Virus record (IMG/VR): IMGVR_UViG_3300033149_005717
Span: 1 to 31,365 of that record
DNA length: 31,365 bases
Direction: 5' to 3' (one strand)
From: a virus
Below are positions 22,463 to 28,918 of this stretch, one piece after another (within the stretch, counting starts at the first letter, position 1; each line of letters opens with the position of its first letter). A program made the translations under genes and the position numbers. The notes below the pieces were generated by a model that did no database searches, was not told where the DNA came from, and worked only from the letters and a program-made list of their open reading frames with translations.

Positions 22463-24838
22463 TTACGCCGTATTCTTCTGCATCGTGCGGAAATCGAGGG
22501 CCTTGACGCCGACGTCGTGATAGATGCGGTAAATCACACCAAGCACGTCGGGCCCTGGGTTGAAGCGCTCGAGCGTCGGCTGCTGTCGGCCGTTCAGGAA
22601 TGCCACTTCAAGGGTGTCGGCCACGTTGGGGTCGGCGACCAGATACCAGGTCGTCGTCGAATAGCCAGTGAAGTTCGCATTGCTTAACCGCCGCTCCATC
22701 ACCAGCTGCAGCGTCCCTTTATGTATGTTTTTCGACGGCCTCGTGCTGTCAGTGGACCCGGCCATAATCAGGTAATCCGATTGGAGGATTTCCTTCGCCG
22801 TCGCCTCAAGGTCGGGTGGCACGAGCAGATATGCAGGGTCTACAGCGATCGACCGGCCTGTTTTGTCGGTCTGCTTGTAGAAGGCGATTTTCGCCGTACT
22901 TAGATTCGCATACGACAGACCGTTGCTTGTATTCAGATTGCTATGATCCGCGTGGAAAAGAGCCGTGCCGTCTTGCATAGCGCCGTTCGCCAACAGATGC
23001 GCATAAACCAAGTCGGCAATTTTGCGCTTGGCGACCGTGCCCCATTTCTGCGGGATGCGCGTCAAGGCACGCAGGTCATCGTTGATGATGTCCCGGCGCG
23101 TCACGGCGAACTGCTTGGCGTATGTCGAGACGCTGAACTGCTCGTATTCCTCTTCGGCCCCGCCGTGCTTGACTTCTCCGCCGGCTCCGACCTCTTCGAG
23201 TTCGCCCGTATCCGTCAGTCGTGCCCTGGTCTGCGTCTTGAAGTCCGTCACCGAGCCGATAACGCACCATTGCCGCCAGGTCTCGTCGGGATAGTTATAC
23301 CCGCGAAGCATACTCTTGTTGGCAACGTTGCCGAGGATAATCGGCAGGCTTGTCGTCGAGAAGGCCGCCCGAATCAAGTCCTCACGGCCTGTCGGCACAT
23401 CCCTGCCGTCCAATTGGAGCGCGTGACGGCAGATGTCGATGAGGGACATATCGCGATAACGGTCTGCCTTTTCGGCCCGCTGCTCACCGTTTTGCTTGTC
23501 CTCCAGAATGGCATCTTCCATCCCCGCGCGCAAGAGAATAGCGTCCTCAAGCACCGTGCGCTCGGTTATCCCCTCGCGTACAATGCCCCCCGGCACACTG
23601 ACTTTCGGTCGATTGCGCCGGATAGCCTTGAGAACCTCGGCCCGGGCCTCGTCGACTGTCAGGCCCTCGCTGATGCAGCGCTCGATGACTTCCGGCTCTA
23701 CATCGTCGCCGGCCAATTCCCGGATCGCGTTCACGCGCTCGCGCTCCTTGCGGACGGCATCCTGCGCCACTTTCTCTGGGTCGATTGTCGACTCATTTCG
23801 TTTCGCCTGTGTGGCGGCCTCGTCCGGCTGGTCTGCCGCATCTTTGCGCTGAGCCGGGACAGCATCCCCCCCATTGGTCTGCTGTCCAGTGGTCTCTGCG
23901 TCGAATTCGGCCCGGAGCTTCTCGCGCTCCTCGTCGCCGAGCTCGGCCGGCACAAGGCCACGCTGTTCCAACCATTTTTCGAAATCCATAGTGCTTTCCT
24001 TTCTTTTTGAGTTAATCAACCTGTCTTCTCTCATTTTCGCCTGCCTGTCGGCGCCGATAGGCAGCACGCTGTTTTCGACGATTTCCCAATCGGTAACGAT
24101 CCGCAGGTCTCGCGCCTTTGTGGCCTTGAAAGTGCGGCCTGCGTATTCAAGTTGTTCTCCACGCTCGACAATCTTCGATTGGTAAATGCGATAGCCGATG
24201 GAATTATCCGTCAGATGTCCCTCGCGCGTTAATGTCCAGGCGTGTTCGGCTACCGGTGATTTGCTGTAATAGTTGCGGGCAATGAGCTTGTTGCCTTCAA
24301 CGCGGAAATCCCGCGTAGAACCGTATTGCTTCTGGACGCTCGTCCGATCGTGGGAATCAAGAAGGGGAACCTGGCCGTTTTTTGGCATCCGCAATCCGCC
24401 CAGCAAAACTATCTCGTCGATGACCCGCCAACTTGACAAATCAAAGACTGCGATGCGCGATTCGGTGGCAATAACCGCTTCGATGGAGCGGTTTTCTTCG
24501 TCGAGGGTTTTCAAGTCAATCTGATAGGCCCGGACGGTAAGGTCGGATTGGAATCGCGGGATTGTTTCCGTGTCGAATCCGTCGTAGAAATTTCTGCCAT
24601 TCTTTTTGGCAGCTGGCTCAAAGAAACCTTTGTGGAGTTTGCAGTGAGTCCGCGCCGCCGATTCCGTCCAGACCGATTTCGGGTATCGCAGTGCCTGAAT
24701 CTCTGATTTGCCGCCCTTGATGCCGTAGATAACGTCGATGCACTTGCCGTCGGATTTCTGCGCACAATTCTTTCGCGCAAAACGGTCGTATTTGTCTGGG
24801 TCTTCTAATCTGCAACTGTGTTCGTTGGGGTAGGGCAT
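22463..24838 (-). CDS. Fused prohead protease and major capsid protein (Mu gpT-like)
   Basis: 791 residues. Order: a short N-terminal module (SEIQALRYPKSVWTESAART, then HCKLHKGFFEPA), an S78-type prohead protease (about 100-270) with probable catalytic His163 (LLDSHDRTS) and Ser213 (LTDNSIGYRI) and the late NSVLPIGAD motif, a charged helical scaffold/delta region (about 284-430), and a capsid domain (TRRDIINDDLRALTRIPQKW, GTALFHADHSNLNTSNGLS, AYLLVPPDLEATAKEIL) of the Mu gpT-like type. In most phages these are two or three genes. An internal start at 23989 with a good ribosome site could supply scaffold-capsid without protease. The protease would free the capsid protein by cutting the delta region. 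Confidence 0.85.
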   Translation of the reverse strand: MPYPNEHSCRLEDPDKYDRFARKNCAQKSDGKCIDVIYGIKGGKSEIQALRYPKSVWTESAARTHCKLHKGFFEPAAKKNGRNFYDGFDTETIPRFQSDLTVRAYQIDLKTLDEENRSIEAVIATESRIAVFDLSSWRVIDEIVLLGGLRMPKNGQVPLLDSHDRTSVQKQYGSTRDFRVEGNKLIARNYYSKSPVAEHAWTLTREGHLTDNSIGYRIYQSKIVERGEQLEYAGRTFKATKARDLRIVTDWEIVENSVLPIGADRQAKMREDRLINSKRKESTMDFEKWLEQRGLVPAELGDEEREKLRAEFDAETTGQQTNGGDAVPAQRKDAADQPDEAATQAKRNESTIDPEKVAQDAVRKERERVNAIRELAGDDVEPEVIERCISEGLTVDEARAEVLKAIRRNRPKVSVPGGIVREGITERTVLEDAILLRAGMEDAILEDKQNGEQRAEKADRYRDMSLIDICRHALQLDGRDVPTGREDLIRAAFSTTSLPIILGNVANKSMLRGYNYPDETWRQWCVIGSVTDFKTQTRARLTDTGELEEVGAGGEVKHGGAEEEYEQFSVSTYAKQFAVTRRDIINDDLRALTRIPQKWGTVAKRKIADLVYAHLLANGAMQDGTALFHADHSNLNTSNGLSYANLSTAKIAFYKQTDKTGRSIAVDPAYLLVPPDLEATAKEILQSDYLIMAGSTDSTRPSKNIHKGTLQLVMERRLSNANFTGYSTTTWYLVADPNVADTLEVAFLNGRQQPTLERFNPGPDVLGVIYRIYHDVGVKALDFRTMQKNTA
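23987..24002 (-). promoter_or_regulatory. Internal ribosome site and ATG inside the protease-capsid gene
   Basis: On the minus strand AAAGGAAAGCACT precedes ATG (23989-23987), in frame, at Met284 where the scaffold region begins (MDFEKWLEQRGLVPAEL). Use of it would give a 508-residue scaffold-capsid product, recalling nested Nu3 in lambda C. Confidence 0.5.
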
Positions 24839-24841
24839 AGA

Positions 24842-26314
24842 CTATCCTTTCGCTACATTTGGTAGATTCTGGCCGCCCTTCGTTGCCGCAGGTTCCGGCA
24901 GGCCGAGTTCCTTGAGCAGTTCGCGCTCCTTCGCCAACTGCCTCAATTCGCGCTCGTAATCCCTGCCCTGGGCCGCATACTCAGCCGCTAACGTAGTAGT
25001 CAGATTCGTCAGGCGAGTCTTTTGGGCCACCGCCTCCTTGACCGGATCGACGTGTTCAGCGCCAGGCCAAAACCATTGGATCATCAGCCGGTCAGTATCT
25101 ATCGGCGGTAATTGCATCGAGCGGATAAGCTGAGCCTCACGCAGCCAGGCGAAAAACACGCGATCAAGGAAATGTTCCTCCAGCCACGCGCGCACGGTAC
25201 GGATGAAACGGAAATATATCTGCCAGTCGAGCCGGCCAGAGGCATAGTTATAGTCGGCGCTGTTCGCGGCGGCGACGTTGAACGGCATATTCAGACAGCG
25301 GGCGATCTCGTTGATTAGCTCCCGCTTGAAATCACTGTACGTGCTGCTGGGTTGCTCCGGTTTGAACTGATTCATCCGGCGCCCGGGCGGTAGGGTAAGC
25401 ATCGCATTGCGCGCGATCTCGACCTCATCCATCACGTCGATTTCATCCTCCCATTCCGCTCCGGTGGGGTCGGACTCGATCGTCGCCGATATGTTTGCGG
25501 CCGTTTCCGCCGCCGAGACCGTCGCTAACGTGAAGCGCCGCAATTGGGCAAAAAGCGGGATCGCCGGCGTTATCCACGGCACACCACGTGATTGCCCAGG
25601 CCGGTCTTGTCGGTAGAGGTGGATTACGTGGTTGGCATCTACGATGTTATACTCGTAAGCGCCGACAATATCGATCCGGTCTGAGCCGGGGTGGGCCTTG
25701 AGCACGTAGTAGCGCGCCGGCCGACCGTCCTCATCGTATTCGATTCCGTCCCGGACATTGTCCCGGTCGAACAAGCCGGGACTCGCTATGCGATCGGGCT
25801 CGACTACCCGCAAGCGCAGAGATACGTCCGGTCGGTTCGCCCGAAAGTTCAGCCAATGTGCCCTCGGGCGCTTGTTCTCCAGGATGACGAATGCCTCGCC
25901 GCTTTCGTCTTGTTGCAGGCTGCCGACGAGACGCAGAATCTCATTGAATTTCAGTCGGCCCTCAATATCGCAGTCTTCGGCCCACAAGCCGAATAAGTCT
26001 TCGACTCGACGATTAAAACCGGGGTCATCGCTGAGCACTTGCAGCCGAGGCCCCGTGCCGACTATGTCATTCGCCTTCGTCTCAACGATGCCTTTCGCGT
26101 AACAATTGTTGCGGATTTCATATCTCGCCCGATTGCGCAGGGTCGCCAGATCGGCCCTGATAAGGCTGTCTGCGTCGCGTCCGTCGGCGTAAAGCCAGTG
26201 GTTTTCGGTGTGCCGCGTAGTGGCCGCCGCATCGTAGCTTCGCCATCGAAATCGCGGCTGGTCTGACAAGCGAATTATCGTCGGTTGCTTAGACTGTTTT
26301 TTGGCTTTGGCCAT
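24842..26314 (-). CDS. Portal protein (lambda gpB family)
   Basis: 490 residues from ATG 26314, three bases after the gpW-like stop; longer frames from 26473 run through that gene. Lambda-type portal signatures: RFRWRSYDAAATTR, LATLRNRARYEIRNNCYAKG, ANDIVGTGPRLQVLSDD, HVIHLYRQDRPGQSRGVPWI and DFKRELINEIARCLNMPFNV. It forms the dodecameric DNA channel at one capsid vertex. It stops three bases before the capsid gene start. Confidence 0.92.
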   Translation of the reverse strand: MAKAKKQSKQPTIIRLSDQPRFRWRSYDAAATTRHTENHWLYADGRDADSLIRADLATLRNRARYEIRNNCYAKGIVETKANDIVGTGPRLQVLSDDPGFNRRVEDLFGLWAEDCDIEGRLKFNEILRLVGSLQQDESGEAFVILENKRPRAHWLNFRANRPDVSLRLRVVEPDRIASPGLFDRDNVRDGIEYDEDGRPARYYVLKAHPGSDRIDIVGAYEYNIVDANHVIHLYRQDRPGQSRGVPWITPAIPLFAQLRRFTLATVSAAETAANISATIESDPTGAEWEDEIDVMDEVEIARNAMLTLPPGRRMNQFKPEQPSSTYSDFKRELINEIARCLNMPFNVAAANSADYNYASGRLDWQIYFRFIRTVRAWLEEHFLDRVFFAWLREAQLIRSMQLPPIDTDRLMIQWFWPGAEHVDPVKEAVAQKTRLTNLTTTLAAEYAAQGRDYERELRQLAKERELLKELGLPEPAATKGGQNLPNVAKG

Positions 26315-26316
26315 AT

Positions 26317-26523
26317 CTATCGAGGCCCCCCCGCCTTGAGGTTCGTGATTTTGAATCCGCGTCCGGTGGCGTTCAGGCCGGCGTAATATCTCCGTGCGGC
26401 TATAAGTTCGCTCAACGCACGATAAGTGATGCTGCGACCGCCAATTGAAAGCGAAACCGGTTTGCCTGCCCAATTTTCGATTGCAGTATCAAGTGCAGCG
26501 ATTATCAAGTCGTATTGCCCCAT
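26317..26523 (-). CDS. gpW-like head-tail joining protein
   Basis: 68 residues: YDLIIAALDTAIENWAGKPV, SLSIGGRSITYRALSELIAA, RRYY. This is the two-helix-plus-hairpin gpW layout, and the place directly before the portal is that of lambda W. The start is the ATG at 26523; it has no clear ribosome site, and a terminator-like hairpin lies 20 bases upstream. Confidence 0.75.
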   Translation of the reverse strand: MGQYDLIIAALDTAIENWAGKPVSLSIGGRSITYRALSELIAARRYYAGLNATGRGFKITNLKAGGPR

Positions 26524-26542
26524 ATTCGCAAAGCAATAAAAA

Positions 26543-26580
26543 AACGCGCCGCCCGGATTCCCGGTTCGCTACGGCGCGTT
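26543..26580 (-). terminator. Terminator-like hairpin repeat, copy 2
   Basis: AACGCGCCG (26543-26551) and CGGCGCGTT (26572-26580) pair with an inner CCGG/CCGG; TTTTTTT follows on the minus strand. Nearly identical to 17021-17058, with weaker similarity extending past the stem (CAATT and GTTTT runs). It would end transcripts coming from the AlpA-like regulator just before gpW. Confidence 0.65.
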
Positions 26581-26761
26581 AGCCTATACCACCCCAATTG
26601 TGTTTTAGTTAAAGATGCTTATCCGGCGGGATTTGTCCAGAAAAAATGCCGAAGAATTGCCGCCTTTGCCAAAAAAGGTACATATATAGACCAAACCAAA
26701 TCTTCACTGCGAAAAAATTCCGCTTTGGGCCTCGTTCGGGCGGCTTTTTTGTTTCGTTTGT

Positions 26762-26801
26762 ATTGCAACTGCATTGCAACTACATTGCAATCGTATTGCA
26801 A
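26762..26801. repeat. Four ATTGCAA repeats at exact 11-bp spacing (iterons)
   Basis: ATTGCAA begins at 26762, 26773, 26784 and 26795. Each unit has a different 4-base filler, so it is not a simple slippage tract. The core TTGCAA is a palindrome and one helical turn separates the copies. The array covers the end of the AlpA-like gene. Confidence 0.85.
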
Positions 26802-27049
26802 TCTACTCGCATAGCCTCAAAAGTCTGTCGCTCAGGACAACCCTGCTCGATCCACCGTTCGATGTCCCGCCGCCTCCATAGCACGCTGCCCCCCACCCGC
26901 ACCGGTCGGGGCAATTGACCCGCCGCATCCATCCTGGTGATAGATTTGGCCGAGCGGGAAAGCAGCCGTGCAACAGCCTTGCGCGTCAGCAGCAATGGCT
27001 GCCCCAATGCCTCGCTCGCGCCGCCTTTACCTGTTGTCTTCCCACCCAT
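26780..27049 (-). CDS. AlpA/excisionase-like HTH regulator
   Basis: 89 residues. Residues about 19-74 form a winged HTH of the MerR/AlpA type: LLTRKAVARLLSRSAKSITR, then MDAAGQLPRPVRVGGSVLWR and RRDIERWIEQGCPER. Such proteins act as excisionase or as transcription regulators in planctomycete phages and mobile elements. GGGGGAG lies upstream. The last codons and stop fall inside an array of 11-bp repeats, which could be its own binding sites. Its place between terminase and portal is not where lambda has a regulator. Confidence 0.75.
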   Translation of the reverse strand: MGGKTTGKGGASEALGQPLLLTRKAVARLLSRSAKSITRMDAAGQLPRPVRVGGSVLWRRRDIERWIEQGCPERQTFEAMRVDCNTIAM

Positions 27050-27555
27050 TTGTGCTCCCCCAGGAAATGTGAGCCGTTTTTAGTTGGGTCTGGGCACGGA
27101 GAAACAGCGGACAAAATGGAAAAAAGGGGATTACCCAGGCTAACCCCCGCCATAAACACCGCCGAGACAAGCATTTAGACGGTTGGGAAGAAGTGAAATT
27201 TTTCTACGAGTTTTCTCCGGTTTTTTCTCCGCGCACCGGAGAAAACGGTCGTGGGAATCGCCGGCTCATACGCCTCATTTGCACTGTTGCTCAGATTCCC
27301 AGCGATCGAATTCCTCTTTGGTGGAGACGGAAAGGCTGTAGAAGGACTTCTAAGGACGGTTTCGCGGGCTGTTACGATTTTGGCAGATGGAGAGAGATGG
27401 ACAGAATCGCGTATTTTTCGCAGAACCTCACGAGAATAGGTGCAGATTTTGCGCCCTTTTAGGCACAAACCGGATAGCTGGATTATCCGCTGTTGGGGCG
27501 AAAATCGGCCTTTTTGGGCTAATATTAGGGGTGCAAATTTTTTGAAAAATCCGGT
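27050..27555. other. Gene-poor regulatory stretch between the HTH ORFs
   Basis: About 500 bases with no convincing gene; a 97-residue minus frame (27175-27468) starts at a TTG with no ribosome site. The stretch holds the 12-bp inverted repeat at 27210-27246 and a further CGGAGAAA near 27098-27105. It is the upstream region of the AlpA-like regulator. Confidence 0.5.
27210..27246. promoter_or_regulatory. Inverted repeat with TTTCTCCG half-sites, operator candidate
   Basis: GTTTTCTCCGGT (27210-27221) and ACCGGAGAAAAC (27235-27246) are a perfect 12-bp inverted repeat. The 13-base middle contains another TTTTCTCCG. Three half-sites here and one near 27100 suggest a regulator operator upstream of the AlpA-like gene. 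Confidence 0.5.
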
Positions 27556-27942
27556 TTAATCCGGTTCGTCCCGCTCAATCTTTAGCCGCAAGACGGACAT
27601 TTTGTTCAAGCGCCGCTTCTTGCCCTCGTGACCATTGCTGATTATTTTTCCCCAGTCCGCCCAACGCGAAACCGTCCTAGGGTGAACCCCCAATATTCTT
27701 GCAGCTTCGGTTACAGTGATCCACTCAACCGCTGGGCGTATTTGCTCACCGCCGACCTGCGCCGCTGAGCCTTTGCCCTCGCCAATGACCTGTTGATACT
27801 CCCGCCAAAGTTTATCGCAAAGACTTTGGCTTTCAGTCCGGCTTCTCCACAGCGGCCATTCAACCTGCGGGGGTAACTCCCGTTGTAAGGCGCGAAATGT
27901 CTGTTTTCTATCTTTCTTGAATAGCCCGTTGGTGTTCTTCCG
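27556..27942 (-). CDS. HTH ORF without a start codon, in +1 frame to the upstream gene
   Basis: The frame is open for 128 codons from a TAA at 27943 to a TAA at 27556, with no ATG or GTG, and a TTG only inside the HTH. Residues about 73-115 are a clear AlpA/MerR-type HTH: WITVTEAARILGVHPRTVSR, WADWGKI, then KKRRLNKM. Before it comes FRALQRELPPQVEWPLWRS and a helix (LCDKLWREYQQVIGEGK). It overlaps the end of the upstream gene by 35 bases and its LPPxxxWP motif repeats that protein's C-terminus. It is either reached by a +1 shift (for example at AGA-T-AGA by the TAG stop), or one gene cut by an indel. Confidence 0.55.
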   Translation of the reverse strand, partial: RKNTNGLFKKDRKQTFRALQRELPPQVEWPLWRSRTESQSLCDKLWREYQQVIGEGKGSAAQVGGEQIRPAVEWITVTEAARILGVHPRTVSRWADWGKIISNGHEGKKRRLNKMSVLRLKIERDEPD

Positions 27943-28501
27943 TTATTTGGGTGGATATGCGCGTAGTATCTTTGTGGATTTCCGACACCGGCCAATCTGC
28001 AACAGGAGGCAGTGTCTTGCTATTCAACTCTTGGATTGTCATATCCCGCCACTTGCGGGCCTTATCCCCGTCGGTTTTCGTCTCCAGAGCTTGCCGGCGC
28101 CGTATTCCCGCACCTAAAGCCCGTGCTTTTGCAACGGCCACAGCCGTTTCTATTCGCTCTGAAAATCGCATCGCCACAACCAACGCCGATAATCCTGCGT
28201 CCGGTCCGAAAGTCGTAGCTCTCCTGGGCCAACTTTCGATAAGGTCAGGATCGTCTTTTAGGATTTTCTTGGAGCGTTTCAAAAACTCTGCCAAATATGA
28301 CCAGGTGGCCACGAATATCCGAGGTTCTGTTGAGTTCTGCGCACGGCTCATCTTTGCAATCTGGGCAGCATTGGCGAAGGCAACATAAACGTAGTTGTAG
28401 AGTAGCGTTAGCTGCTGATTGCGAGCACTCAACTTTTGAACATCGGGCAGTTCTTTACAAGAATCTGCTGTTTCGTCTGCCAAACGCCGCGCAAGCTCCA
28501 T
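27908..28501 (-). CDS. Helical hypothetical protein upstream of the start-less HTH ORF
   Basis: 197 residues from ATG 28501, with no strong ribosome site; the frame is open and coding-like back to a stop at 28559 but without another start. It is mainly helical (MELARRLADETADSCKELPD, QLTLLYNYVYVAFANAAQIA), with VATWSYLAEFLKRSKKILKD and a C-terminal LPPVADWP (164-171) followed by a helix. No family recognised. It is preceded by a promoter and terminator-like leader (28571-28704). It probably forms one unit with the HTH frame that follows. Confidence 0.55.
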   Translation of the reverse strand: MELARRLADETADSCKELPDVQKLSARNQQLTLLYNYVYVAFANAAQIAKMSRAQNSTEPRIFVATWSYLAEFLKRSKKILKDDPDLIESWPRRATTFGPDAGLSALVVAMRFSERIETAVAVAKARALGAGIRRRQALETKTDGDKARKWRDMTIQELNSKTLPPVADWPVSEIHKDTTRISTQITEEHQRAIQER

Positions 28502-28570
28502 CTGCGACCATATCGTACCGTGCTCATTCGCTTTAGCGTTTTTCTCGGGGCTTATTGTTCAGACCCTCAC

Positions 28571-28629
28571 AAAAAAAGACCGGCCCCAGCACGCACGCGA
28601 CCGCACGTAGGTTGTGCCAGGCACCGGCC
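28571..28629 (-). terminator. Imperfect hairpin with T7 run
   Basis: Minus strand: GGCCGG-TG-CCTGGCAC, a loop of about 20 bases, GTGCTGGGGCCGGTC, then TTTTTTT. The loop carries CGGTCGCG (plus 28596-28603), complementary to CGCGACCG upstream (28654-28661), so an alternative pairing is possible. Confidence 0.5.
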
Positions 28630-28676
28630 CTTTTGCTGTCTTGTTTGATTCTACGGTCGCGCGACTCATCGCCGCT

Positions 28677-28704
28677 ACGATAAACGCTCGCTCAGCGTTG
28701 TCAA
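28677..28704 (-). promoter_or_regulatory. Promoter at the end of the zinc-ribbon gene
   Basis: On the minus strand a perfect TTGACA (28704-28699), a 16-base spacer and TATCGT (28682-28677). It would start transcription near 28670 toward the terminator at 28571 and the gene at 28501. Confidence 0.5.
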
Positions 28705-28918
28705 CCTCTAATTTCTTTGGTCCGAATCCGCTTGCCGCAATATCTGCATATCCTATAGCGGCGTATCGCGCCTGGCAGGCTAACGGTCTTGAGCACTCTC
28801 CACGGCCGGCCCAATTCGTCCCCAATTCGTCCCGGAAATCGGGGCAGCCGCAGCGAGGGCATCTGATTCCCTTCGGCGGCGATTCTTCGCTTTTTGGTTT
28901 CTTTCCACCAGCCGTCAT
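28701..28918 (-). pseudogene. Zinc-ribbon protein disrupted by an 11-bp tandem duplication
   Basis: As read, the frame from 28918 gives CPRCGCPDFRDELG (Cys20, 23, 25) and then goes astray, ending at 28559 (119 residues). Removing one of the two 11-bp copies at 28810-28831 restores a 68-residue protein continuing RPWRVLKTVSLPGAIRR, YRICRYCGKRIRTKEIRG and a stop at 28701. That product is a complete four-Cys ribbon (CPRCGC ... CRYCGKRIRT) like other small phage zinc-ribbon proteins. The ATG overlaps the large terminase stop (ATGA). It is either broken, phase-variable or an assembly error. Confidence 0.7.
28810..28831 (-). repeat. Perfect 11-bp tandem duplication inside the zinc-ribbon gene
   Basis: Two identical 11-bp units (28810-28820 and 28821-28831), minus-strand GACGAATTGGG twice. 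11 is not a multiple of three, so one extra copy shifts the frame. Confidence 0.95.

Noticed and set aside
21403-22506. 367-codon plus-strand ORF opposite decoration and zinc-protein genes
   Set aside because: Spans two real minus-strand genes and their gap, low-complexity Arg-rich product, no start signal.
22943-24010. 355-codon plus-strand ORF opposite the capsid gene
   Set aside because: Antisense shadow of a clear protease-capsid gene; no ribosome site or domain.
27175-27468. 97-codon minus ORF
   Set aside because: TTG start without ribosome site; crosses the operator-like inverted repeat; composition not protein-like.
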